NCBI GenBank assembly: GCA_035690065.1 | Contig: DASSKW010000064.1 | Location: forward strand, 1 to 39,101 | Direction of reading: 5' to 3' | Length of the DNA stretch: 39,101 nucleotides | Source of the DNA: DASSKW01 sp035690065 | Lineage (GTDB): Bacteria; Pseudomonadota; Gammaproteobacteria; Natronospirales; REEB76 | Shown here: in pieces, positions 15,648 through 22,815 of the stretch | Layout of the letters: each line of letters begins with the position of its first letter | How positions within the stretch are numbered: the first letter of the stretch is position 1 | Made by a program: the position numbers and the translations under genes | Notes under the pieces: generated by a model | Database searches by the model: none | What the model saw: the letters and a program-made list of their open reading frames with translations, nothing else | What the model was told of the DNA's origin: nothing

Positions 15648-16070
15648 ATGCCACGCCTGCTTGTATTCATCCAGCATCACCCTTACCTCATCGGTGCCGC
15701 GATCTTGATCGTGGCGTTGTTCATCGCCGACAGCCTGTGGCGACGGATGCGCAAGTTCCAGGAGACCTCATCCGCCGAGGCGGTGTTGCTGATCAACAAG
15801 GGTGCCGCGGTGATCGACGTCCGCCCGGCGAAGGATTTCAGCGCCGGCCACATCATCGGCGCGCGCAATCTGCCGGTCGCGGAGTTCAACGATCGTATCG
15901 CGGAGCTGGAGAAGTTCCGCGAGCAGCCAGTCCTGATCTACTGCCAGAACGGACAGACCAGCCAGGGGCGTGCAGCCGCACTGGCCAAGGCCGGGTTCCA
16001 GCAGGTGCATAGCCTGAAAGGCGGTCTCAGTGCCTGGCAAAGCGACAACTTTCCACTGGAACAGGCTTGA
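15648..16070 (+). CDS. yibN: membrane-anchored rhodanese-like protein (YibN)
   Basis: 140 aa, close to E. coli YibN (143). One N-terminal transmembrane helix (about residues 12-30) anchors a cytoplasmic rhodanese domain (about 40-138). The active-site loop is CQNGQTS, with Cys99 as the sulfur-carrying residue. The start is the ATG at 15648, which puts the charged end right before the helix. The yibN-grxC-secB-gpsA order is conserved in gammaproteobacteria. The physiological sulfur acceptor is unknown. Confidence 0.93.
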   Translation: MPRLLVFIQHHPYLIGAAILIVALFIADSLWRRMRKFQETSSAEAVLLINKGAAVIDVRPAKDFSAGHIIGARNLPVAEFNDRIAELEKFREQPVLIYCQNGQTSQGRAAALAKAGFQQVHSLKGGLSAWQSDNFPLEQA

Positions 16071-16083
16071 TACGGAGCGAACC

Positions 16084-16341
16084 ATGCAAGCGGTCACTAT
16101 CTACAGCACCAGGGTCTGCCCCTATTGCATGCGGGCCAAGGCATTGTTGGGCGCCAAACAGGTGGCCTACACAGAGATCCTGGTGGATGTCGATCCCGCT
16201 AAACGTGTCGAGATGGAACAAAAGAGCGGTGGACGCCGCAGCGTACCGCAGATCTTCATCGGCGAGTGTCACGTCGGCGGTTTCGATGAACTCTACGCGC
16301 TGGAGCGCAAGGGCGAACTCGATCCGCTCCTGAATAACTGA
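16084..16341 (+). CDS. grxC: glutaredoxin 3
   Basis: 85-aa dithiol glutaredoxin with the CPYC active site (Cys12-Cys15), the SVPQIFI cis-proline loop and a GGFDEL glutathione-binding segment. It reduces disulfides using glutathione. The ATG at 16084 follows a CGGAGCGA Shine-Dalgarno. It lies 13 bp after yibN and 40 bp before secB. Confidence 0.97.
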   Translation: MQAVTIYSTRVCPYCMRAKALLGAKQVAYTEILVDVDPAKRVEMEQKSGGRRSVPQIFIGECHVGGFDELYALERKGELDPLLNN

Positions 16342-16381
16342 TCCAGCTTCCTTATTACTCAATCATACGGGGATATCTTGC

Positions 16382-16855
16382 ATGGCCGACAACACGACAC
16401 CTGCCGCAGCAGCAACCAGCGAACAGAATGGTGACAAACAGATCATGCTGCAACGCATCTATGTGAAGGATTGTTCATTTGAATCGCCGCGCTCACCGGC
16501 GGTCTTTGCGACTCCGATGACACCTGAGATTACCGTCAACATGCACACCAACACCCAGTTGCTTGAAGACGGCAATATCGAGGTTGTGTTGCAGGTGACG
16601 GCCGAAGCCAGTTTTGAACAGCGCACCGTATTCCTGGTCGAAGTGCAGCAAGCCGGTCTGTTTACCATCAAGGGTTTCAATGAGCAGGAACAAGCTGTGC
16701 TGCTCGCCACTTATTGCCCCAACATCCTGTTCCCTTACCTGCGCGAAGTGGTGAGCGATCTCACGCTCAAGGGCAGCATGGCGCCATTGCTGCTGCAACC
16801 GGTTAACTTCGACGCACTGTATGCACAGCAGGCCGGTGATACCGGCAATAACTGA
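16382..16855 (+). CDS. secB: protein-export chaperone SecB
   Basis: 157 aa, a tetrameric cytosolic chaperone that keeps preproteins unfolded and hands them to SecA. Conserved segments are QRIYVKDCSFESPRSP, the acidic beta-strand region, and the LLATYCPNILFPYLREVVSDL block (about residues 108-128) followed by LQPVNFDALY. Eight bases separate it from gpsA. SecB is a mostly proteobacterial protein, which supports the taxonomic call. Confidence 0.97.
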   Translation: MADNTTPAAAATSEQNGDKQIMLQRIYVKDCSFESPRSPAVFATPMTPEITVNMHTNTQLLEDGNIEVVLQVTAEASFEQRTVFLVEVQQAGLFTIKGFNEQEQAVLLATYCPNILFPYLREVVSDLTLKGSMAPLLLQPVNFDALYAQQAGDTGNN

Positions 16856-16863
16856 CCATCCGG

Positions 16864-17868
16864 ATGAATGCACTCAAATCCATCGGTATCCTGGGCGCCG
16901 GCTCATGGGGCACGGCACTCGGGATACTGTTGGCGCGCAACGGATGTCGCGTCAGACTGTGGTCGGTGGATGCTTCTGAACTTGCGCCGCTGCGCGCCGA
17001 CCGCGAGAACCGGCGTTATCTGCCGGGTATCGCTTTCCCCGAAACGCTCGATGTCGAATCCGATCTGCACACATTGACGACGCAGGCGAGCGACCTGCTC
17101 GCGGTGGTTCCGAGTCACGGCTTCCGCGCCACCCTGATGCAGTTGCGTGAATGCGCACCGCACGAGCTGCGCCTCGCGTGGGCGACCAAGGGTTTCGAAC
17201 ATGACAGCGGCAAGCTGTTGCATGTGGTCGCGCGTGAAGTCTTGGGTGAAAAGGTACCGCTCGCCGTGTTGTCGGGACCGACTTTCGCGCGCGAAGTCGC
17301 CGCTGGATTGCCGACCGCGCTCACCATCGCCGCCAGCGATGGCGGCTTTGCACACGCCCTGGCCGAAAGCCTGCGCAACCCGGGTTTCCGCGCCTACACC
17401 TCGGATGACATGGCTGGCGTGGAGACCGGCGGTGCGGTGAAAAACGTGATCGCCATCGGCTGTGGTATCAGTGACGGCTTGAAGTTCGGCGCCAATGCCC
17501 GTGCTGCGTTGATCACGCGCGGGCTCACCGAGATCACCCGTCTGGGTGTCGCCCTGGGTGCCCGTGCTGAAACTTTCCAGGGACTTGCCGGGCTCGGCGA
17601 CCTGGTGCTGACCTGCACTGACGATCAATCACGCAACCGGCGCATGGGGCTTGCACTTGCCGGTGGCAAGGATCGCGCCAGCATCGAACACGAAATCGGT
17701 CAGGTCGTGGAAGGGGTGCCGGCAGCGGAAGCGGTGCACCTGCTCGCCCAGCGCCTGGAAGTCGAGATGCCGATCACCGAGTGTATCTACCGGATACTTT
17801 ATGAAGGGCTTTCGCCGCGCGCTGCGGTGGAAACGCTCATGTCGCGAGAGCTTAAATCGGAGGACTGA
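16864..17868 (+). CDS. gpsA: glycerol-3-phosphate dehydrogenase [NAD(P)+]
   Basis: 334-aa cytosolic enzyme that reduces dihydroxyacetone phosphate to sn-glycerol 3-phosphate for phospholipid synthesis. The N-terminal Rossmann motif is GILGAGSWGTAL (residues 8-19), the central segment is VLSGPTFAREVA, and the catalytic-lysine region is GGAVKNVIAIGCG. The C-terminal helical domain has QGLAGLGDLVLTC. It is the last gene of the yibN operon and converges on trmL. Confidence 0.97.
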   Translation: MNALKSIGILGAGSWGTALGILLARNGCRVRLWSVDASELAPLRADRENRRYLPGIAFPETLDVESDLHTLTTQASDLLAVVPSHGFRATLMQLRECAPHELRLAWATKGFEHDSGKLLHVVAREVLGEKVPLAVLSGPTFAREVAAGLPTALTIAASDGGFAHALAESLRNPGFRAYTSDDMAGVETGGAVKNVIAIGCGISDGLKFGANARAALITRGLTEITRLGVALGARAETFQGLAGLGDLVLTCTDDQSRNRRMGLALAGGKDRASIEHEIGQVVEGVPAAEAVHLLAQRLEVEMPITECIYRILYEGLSPRAAVETLMSRELKSED

Positions 17869-17869
17869 T

Positions 17870-17950
17870 CGCGACAGTGTACAGCCGCATATCCCGGATG
17901 TCGTCGTCTGTGCATCCTCATCATCGCAGACACCCCGGATAACTGTCGCG
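17870..17950. repeat. long imperfect inverted repeat between gpsA and trmL
   Basis: Perfect 9-bp arms CGCGACAGT (17870-17878) and ACTGTCGCG (17942-17950) enclose 63 nt. Inside, TATCCcGG and CCGGATA pair with one bulge, and GTCTG and CAGAC pair further in. It fills most of the 127-bp convergent spacer. No T tract follows on either strand. It could be a repeat or a structured transcript end. Confidence 0.55.
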
Positions 17951-17995
17951 TCCGCCTCAACAAGACGCCTGCGATATTGAAAGGATGATCACGGC

Positions 17996-18460
17996 TCAAC
18001 TCCCGCCGTCGAAGCCGAGTTGCCGCCAGGCTTCATAGAGCGTCACCGCTACTGCATTGGAAAGATTAAGACTGCGATTATCAGGGCGCATCGGCAGACG
18101 CAGGATCTGTTCCGGCGGCATGGCGTCGAGCATGGTCTGCGGCAAACCGCGGGTTTCAGGACCGAACAGGATCGCGTCGTCTTCCTGAAAGGACGTATCC
18201 GTGTAGCGCTGCCGGCCTCGGGTGGAAATCGCAAACACCCGACCCGGACGCGCTGTATTCAGATAGGCTTCGAAGTTGTCGTGTTCGTGCACCTGCGCCA
18301 GTTCCCGGTAATCGAGTCCGGCGCGCCGCACCCGGGCGGCTGACAATTCAAATCCGAGTGGCCGGATCAGATGCAGGGCGGCGCCGGCATTGGCGCACAG
18401 GCGTATGATGTTGCCGGTATTGGGCGGGATTTCCGGCTGATACAGGACTACTTGCAGCAT
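17996..18460 (-). CDS. trmL: tRNA (cytidine(34)-2'-O)-methyltransferase TrmL
   Basis: 154-aa SPOUT-class methyltransferase (TrmL/YibK, E. coli 157 aa). It 2'-O-methylates the wobble base of tRNA-Leu isoacceptors. Family motifs are LYQPEIPPNTGNIIRLCANAG near the N-terminus, ILFGPETRGLP in the knot region and the final RSLNLSNAVAVTLYEAWRQL that forms the trefoil knot and SAM pocket. The ATG at 18460 lies only 15 bp from the divergent pyrD start, so the two promoters must overlap coding sequence. Confidence 0.95.
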   Translation of the reverse strand: MLQVVLYQPEIPPNTGNIIRLCANAGAALHLIRPLGFELSAARVRRAGLDYRELAQVHEHDNFEAYLNTARPGRVFAISTRGRQRYTDTSFQEDDAILFGPETRGLPQTMLDAMPPEQILRLPMRPDNRSLNLSNAVAVTLYEAWRQLGFDGGS

Positions 18461-18475
18461 AGCTAACGGCTTGGA

Positions 18476-19459
18476 ATGGTTATGAAACAGACAGACACGC
18501 TGCCCGAATCGTTGAAGACCGATTTCTGCGGCCTGGAGTTCGCTTCCCCGCTGGTGCTGTTATCGGGTTGCGTCGGGTTCGGCGAAGAATATACACGCGT
18601 GGCCGGTTTTTCCAACCGGGACGCGGGTGCGATCTGTCTCAAGGGCACCACGCTCAAGCCCCGGCTGGGCAACCAGCCGCATCGTCTGAGCGAGACGCCC
18701 TCCGGCCTGCTCAATGCCATCGGCCTGCAGAATCCCGGTGTGGAACATGTGGTCGACAAGATCCTGCCGATGCTGGATTTCTCGGAGACCCGCTTCATCG
18801 CCAACGTATCCGGCTCAACGCTGGAAGAATATATCGAAGTCACGCGCCGCTTCGACGCCTCGCGGATCGACGCCATCGAGATCAACATCTCCTGTCCGAA
18901 CGTCAAGGAAGGCGGGGTTCAGTTCGGTAACGACCCCGACATGTCGGCACGGGTCGTCGCAGCCTGCCGCAAGGTCACCGACAAGCCCCTGATCACCAAA
19001 CTATCGCCAAACCAGACCGATATCGCCGAAAATGCGCGCCGCTGTATCGAGGCCGGCACAGACGCATTTGCAGTCATCAATACCCTGATGGGGATGAGCA
19101 TCAATGTGGAAACACGTCGGCCCGTGATCGGCAACATCCAGGGTGGGCTGTCCGGCCCGGCCATCAAACCGATCGCGCTGCTCAAGGTGCATCAGGTCTA
19201 TCAGGTCGCCAGGGCCCATGACATCCCTATCATCGGCCAGGGCGGTATCACGACACCGCACGATGCACTGGAATTCATGATGGCCGGGGCAGCAGCAGTA
19301 GGCGTGGGGACCGCCTTGTTCTATGACCCGTTGGTCTGCAAAAAACTCAACGCCGGTATCGCTGATTATCTGTCCCGGCACGGATTGAAGCATGTCGCCG
19401 AACTGGTGGGGACACTCGACACCGGGACTGAAAAACAACTTGCCTGTGCGGCAAGTTGA
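18476..19459 (+). CDS. pyrD: dihydroorotate dehydrogenase, class 1B-like (PyrD)
   Basis: 327-aa FMN-dependent TIM-barrel enzyme that oxidises dihydroorotate to orotate. The catalytic base is Cys140 in EINISCPNVKEGG, which marks class 1; class 2 enzymes, the usual gammaproteobacterial form, have Ser. The KEGG context and the C-terminal IIGQGGITTPHDALEFMMAGAAAVGVGTA segment fit class 1B. Class 1B enzymes normally pair with the Fe-S/FAD subunit PyrK, but no pyrK is present in this window. The start may be ATG 18476 or ATG 18482; GGAATGG before the second would serve as its ribosome site. A divergent DHOD-like enzyme with another substrate is a less likely alternative. Confidence 0.85.
   Translation: MVMKQTDTLPESLKTDFCGLEFASPLVLLSGCVGFGEEYTRVAGFSNRDAGAICLKGTTLKPRLGNQPHRLSETPSGLLNAIGLQNPGVEHVVDKILPMLDFSETRFIANVSGSTLEEYIEVTRRFDASRIDAIEINISCPNVKEGGVQFGNDPDMSARVVAACRKVTDKPLITKLSPNQTDIAENARRCIEAGTDAFAVINTLMGMSINVETRRPVIGNIQGGLSGPAIKPIALLKVHQVYQVARAHDIPIIGQGGITTPHDALEFMMAGAAAVGVGTALFYDPLVCKKLNAGIADYLSRHGLKHVAELVGTLDTGTEKQLACAAS
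19431..19458 (-). terminator. intrinsic terminator of ntrC, inside the pyrD 3' end
   Basis: A perfect 9-bp stem (19436-19444 with 19450-19458) and a 5-nt loop are followed on the minus strand by TTTTT (19435-19431). It lies 17 bp beyond the ntrC stop and overlaps the last codons of the convergent pyrD gene. Confidence 0.85.
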
Positions 19460-19474
19460 ACCCCGAGCACTCTG

Positions 19475-20869
19475 TCAGTTACCCTGCTCCTGTAGTTTCC
19501 GCGTCAAGGTGTTACGTCCCACGCCGAGGAGGCGTGCGGCGTTCTGTCGGTGCCCGCCTGCTTTGCGCAGCGCTTCGTCGATCAATATCTGTTCCAGATC
19601 GCTACTCGCTCGTTCAAGGACTCCTTGCTGACCACTTGCCAGTTGTGCGCGCGCCCAATCCCGCAACATCGCTTTCCAATCCCCTGCCGTGAAGTCTTTG
19701 CCCGCGGCTTCTCCCAGCAATGCTGCAAGATCGCTGCGATGGATGATGCGGCCCGGCGCCATCAGGGTCAGGCGCCGGCAGATATTGCGTAATTCGCGTA
19801 CGTTGCCAGGCCAGTCCCGGTCGTGTAGTTGCTGCATCGCATCGGCGGTGAGGCGTTTGGGCTCACAGGACAGCTCGGCCGCTGCACTGCTCATGAACAG
19901 TTGCAGCAAGTGTGGGATATCCTCACGGCGTGCGCGTAGTGGCGGCACATGGATATGCATGACATTGAGACGATGGTAAAGATCTTCCCGGAACTGCCCT
20001 GCCCTGACGCGTGCTTCCAGATCCTGATGGGTGGCGGCAAGCACGCGCACATCCACTTTCACCGCTTCGTGTCCCCCGACACGAAAAAATTCTCCTTCCG
20101 CCAATACCCGCAGCAATCGGGTCTGCAAGGCAGCAGACATGTCACCGATCTCATCCAGGAACAGAGTAGCCCGATGAGCCTGTTCAAAGCGTCCGATACG
20201 CCGCACGTTGGCACCGGTGAACGCACCGCGCTCGTGCCCGAATAATTCGGATTCCAGTAGATCGGCCGGGATCGCTGCAGTGTTCAATGCGACGAACGAA
20301 CGGTCGGCACGCGGACTGTGCCGATGCAAGGCCCGTGCTACCAACTCTTTGCCACTACCGGATTCACCGGTTATCAATACCGGGATGCTGCTCTTGGCCA
20401 ATCTGCCGATGGCCCGAAATACGTCCTGCATCGCAGCAGCTTCGCCGACCAGAATATCGCCGGTTTCGTTCTGATCGGAAACCATGGCCCCGGCTTCCTG
20501 GCTCGGCAATGCACGCGCCACCAACGCCACCAGTTCATCAAGATCAAAAGGTTTCGGCAGGTATTCGAATGCGCCCCCCTGATACGCGGCGACGGTGCTG
20601 CCGAGATCAGAATGTGCAGTGACGACGATCACAGGCAATGTCGGATGCTTTGAATGTACCTGGTTCAATAGTACAAGGCCGTCTTCGCCGGGTAGCCGGA
20701 TGTCGGTGATGAGCACATCCGGGCGCGACGCGGGTAATGCCTGCAACATCTCTTCTGCACTGACCATGACCCGCACTGCATATCCAGCCTCGGCGAGCGC
20801 CTCGTTCATCACCAGCCGCAACGAAGGGTCGTCATCGACTACCCAGATATCATACTTGGCGTTGTTCAT
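19475..20869 (-). CDS. ntrC: nitrogen regulation response regulator NtrC (GlnG)
   Basis: 464-aa sigma-54-dependent activator. The receiver domain (about 1-120) has the phospho-acceptor Asp56 in ITDIRLPG and PKPFD near residue 106. The AAA+ domain (about 140-370) carries Walker A GESGSGKE, the sigma-54 contact loop GAFTGA and the LFLDEIGD Walker B. The C-terminal Fis-type helix-turn-helix is AGGHRQNAARLLGVGRNTLTRKL. The start is the ATG at 20869, giving MNNAKYDIWVVDDD; longer in-frame starts lie in ntrB. The first 20 bp overlap the end of ntrB. It should activate glnA and other nitrogen genes when glutamine is low. Confidence 0.96.
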   Translation of the reverse strand: MNNAKYDIWVVDDDPSLRLVMNEALAEAGYAVRVMVSAEEMLQALPASRPDVLITDIRLPGEDGLVLLNQVHSKHPTLPVIVVTAHSDLGSTVAAYQGGAFEYLPKPFDLDELVALVARALPSQEAGAMVSDQNETGDILVGEAAAMQDVFRAIGRLAKSSIPVLITGESGSGKELVARALHRHSPRADRSFVALNTAAIPADLLESELFGHERGAFTGANVRRIGRFEQAHRATLFLDEIGDMSAALQTRLLRVLAEGEFFRVGGHEAVKVDVRVLAATHQDLEARVRAGQFREDLYHRLNVMHIHVPPLRARREDIPHLLQLFMSSAAAELSCEPKRLTADAMQQLHDRDWPGNVRELRNICRRLTLMAPGRIIHRSDLAALLGEAAGKDFTAGDWKAMLRDWARAQLASGQQGVLERASSDLEQILIDEALRKAGGHRQNAARLLGVGRNTLTRKLQEQGN

Positions 20870-21953
20870 GTGTATTTCCGAATGGAAGTAAAATTGAAAA
20901 CACGGTATTACCAGGTACGCTGTTGCATTCGATGAGCCCACCGTGACGATTGACCAGTTCCTGGGCGATGGCAAGACCGAGACCGGTCCCATTTGGCTTG
21001 CCGCTTACCAGCGGAGTGAACAGCCGCGCTTGCAATGCATCAGGAACTCCAGGGCCGTCATCGATGACTTCGACACGGGTCACCAGTCGATGACGGATCC
21101 CGTTCAAGGTGTACTGTCGTGCGACGCGGGTGCGGAAGCTGATGTTGCCGGCGTTGCCGATGGCTTCGACGGCGTTGCGAGCCAGATTGATCAGGACCTG
21201 GGTGATCTCATCACGGTCCAGTGTGAGCTCTGGCAGGCTGGGATCGTAATCGCGTTGCCAATGGATGCGGTTGCCCGTCTCCGCGCGCATCAGTTCGATG
21301 ACATGGTCGATCCGTTCATGCAGATTGGTTGGAATGCGTTGTGGCAAACGGCTGGGCCCCAGCAGCGTATCAACCAGTGACGCCAGCCGGTCCACTTCAT
21401 GCACGATGATGCGGGTATATTCCAGCAGACGCGGTTCAGCCAGTTTCCGTTCCAGCAATTGCGCGGCACCGCGCATACCACCCAAAGGATTCTTGATCTC
21501 ATGAGCCAGTCGCAGCGCGAGTGCGCGCGAAGCCGTATGCCGTGTGCTCAGCTCTTCTTCACGGCTGATATGCAGATGGCGTTCGAGCGGAATCAGTTCC
21601 ACCAGCAACTCGGTCTGTTGCCCGTTCTCGACGATGGGCGTCACAGTCAGGTCCATGGTGATATGGCGCCTGGACGACGCTCCCAATTCCAGGATCAACT
21701 CTCTCCGGGTACAGATCTCACCGCTCTGCCGCGCGCGCGCAAGGGTCTCCAGCAGGCTGGTCGCGGATGGGAGGCAGTGGCCGATGTCGGCACCGAGCGC
21801 TTGCAGACCTGAAAGCTCCAGCAAGGTCTCGGCGGCCGGATTGAGATAGCGAATCGTCAGCATCGCGTCCAGCCAGAGGATACCCGTGGTCTGGTTTTCT
21901 ACTATGCTGTCTATAAAGCGAGGACTGGTTGCACCATATTTGTGCATAAGCAC
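20850..21953 (-). CDS. ntrB: nitrogen regulation sensor histidine kinase NtrB (GlnL)
   Basis: 367-aa cytosolic sensor kinase/phosphatase that responds to PII and phosphorylates NtrC. A PAS domain spans about residues 12-125. The H-box is LAHEIKNPLGG with His151. The ATPase domain has N-box NLARNAVEA, VIDDGPGVP and GTGLGLAIAQELV. The start is uncertain: GTG at 21953 or ATG at 21947, two codons later. Both fall inside tandem NtrC-like sites, and a -10 hexamer lies only a few bases upstream. Much of its expression may therefore come by readthrough from the DUF4124 gene, which ends 21 bp upstream. Confidence 0.95.
   Translation of the reverse strand: MLMHKYGATSPRFIDSIVENQTTGILWLDAMLTIRYLNPAAETLLELSGLQALGADIGHCLPSATSLLETLARARQSGEICTRRELILELGASSRRHITMDLTVTPIVENGQQTELLVELIPLERHLHISREEELSTRHTASRALALRLAHEIKNPLGGMRGAAQLLERKLAEPRLLEYTRIIVHEVDRLASLVDTLLGPSRLPQRIPTNLHERIDHVIELMRAETGNRIHWQRDYDPSLPELTLDRDEITQVLINLARNAVEAIGNAGNISFRTRVARQYTLNGIRHRLVTRVEVIDDGPGVPDALQARLFTPLVSGKPNGTGLGLAIAQELVNRHGGLIECNSVPGNTVFSILLPFGNTHEQRQV
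21930..21946. promoter_or_regulatory. NtrC-like operator at the ntrB start (site 1)
   Basis: TGCACCATATTTGTGCA matches the NtrC consensus TGCACCA-N3-TGGTGCA with one mismatch. It lies at the very start of the ntrB coding region, downstream of the -10 element. Confidence 0.7.
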
Positions 21954-21965
21954 CAGTATAGTGCA
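21949..21965. promoter_or_regulatory. NtrC-like operator overlapping the ntrB promoter (site 2)
   Basis: AGCACCAGTATAGTGCA matches the NtrC consensus with two mismatches. It is centred 19 bp from site 1, about two helical turns. It contains a minus-strand TATACT (21955-21960) that would serve as the -10 of an ntrB promoter, so binding here should repress. Confidence 0.55.
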
Positions 21966-21974
21966 AAAAGCTTA

Positions 21975-22514
21975 CTATTGCGGCGGTTTGCCGCGAAAAA
22001 CCGTGGCCTGGCGAAGGTAGAAAGTCACTGGAGCAGCTTCGATGGTCTGGCCGTCCGCCGTGTTCAGGGTTGCCGACACGCTATGTTGTCCGCGGTCCAA
22101 GTCGTCAAACGTCACCGATGTACTCGCCAACGGCCCGCGCTGCTTGCCATCCAGCTCGAAGGTGAGCATGTCTCCCGGGGCCAATCCCGGGGAGACTTTT
22201 ACCGACACCGTGACACTCCGGGTGTCCCAGATCGTCGAGTCCGGTTTCGGTGATGTGACCGAAACCTCATATTGATGGTGGGCCTTGGTATCAGCCTTCG
22301 CGGGACGGCGATCTCCCCCTTCTACACCCTCATTCGGCACCGGCGCAGCATAGCTCTGGGGAGGGGCGATTTTGACCTTGGCGGCGCCGGGATGGGGTTT
22401 ATCCGAATAATGCACGTTGCCCTGGGCATCGACCCATTTATAAACCTGGTCCGCCTGGACCAGGCCGGTCGTCGCAAGCGCGAGCAGGATGATGATCAAA
22501 CCGGTGTGTTTCAT
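21975..22514 (-). CDS. exported DUF4124-domain protein
   Basis: 179-aa protein with a signal peptide (MKHTGLIIILLALATTGLVQA, about 1-21), then the DUF4124 motif VYKWVDAQGNVHYSDKPHPGA (about 24-44), a Pro/Ala/Lys-rich linker and a C-terminal beta-sandwich-like region (about 80-170: VTSPKPDSTIWDTRSVTVSVKVSPGL..., FELDGKQRG, GQHSVSATL). The tail resembles an Ig-like fold. It is periplasmic. DUF4124 genes often sit between glnA and ntrB in gammaproteobacteria, as here, but no function in nitrogen control is known. ntrB lies 21-27 bp downstream. Confidence 0.85.
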   Translation of the reverse strand: MKHTGLIIILLALATTGLVQADQVYKWVDAQGNVHYSDKPHPGAAKVKIAPPQSYAAPVPNEGVEGGDRRPAKADTKAHHQYEVSVTSPKPDSTIWDTRSVTVSVKVSPGLAPGDMLTFELDGKQRGPLASTSVTFDDLDRGQHSVSATLNTADGQTIEAAPVTFYLRQATVFRGKPPQ

Positions 22515-22815
22515 GACTTCAGCCTAGGCCAGAACCGAAAGTGAGGCAAGCGCGCCTCAAGCATGATAACGCTGTAGCCTGGAATCGGGATGACCCCGAG
22601 TCACAAGACTCACGCTCGGCAGGTAATATCAGGACCAGATTTTCAATCGTGGAAAGCGGTAGCCTCCAGTTCAAAAGATACATACGACAGCGACGAACAG
22701 CCGGAAGATATTGTTTACCGCAGACATATCTCCAGACCTGGCGACATGGGCCTGCATACGGATGACGTTGTTCCAGGACGGCCACGCCGGGAAGCGCGGC
22801 CGTCCTTGCTTGTTG
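22515..22815. other. 301-bp spacer between glnA and the DUF4124 gene
   Basis: No gene is recognised on either strand. The only clear structure is the 9-bp hairpin at 22775-22806, close to the glnA stop. The rest shows no strong promoter, palindrome or repeat that I can defend. It is long for a within-operon spacer, so the DUF4124-ntrB-ntrC part may have its own promoter here. Confidence 0.5.
22775..22806 (-). terminator. hairpin after glnA (attenuator/terminator-like)
   Basis: A 9-bp stem AGGACGGCC (22775-22783) / GGCCGTCCT (22798-22806), with a further CGC/GCG inside, starts about 10 bp after the glnA stop. On the minus strand no T run follows, so it may only reduce readthrough into ntrBC or protect the glnA mRNA end. 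Confidence 0.5.
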
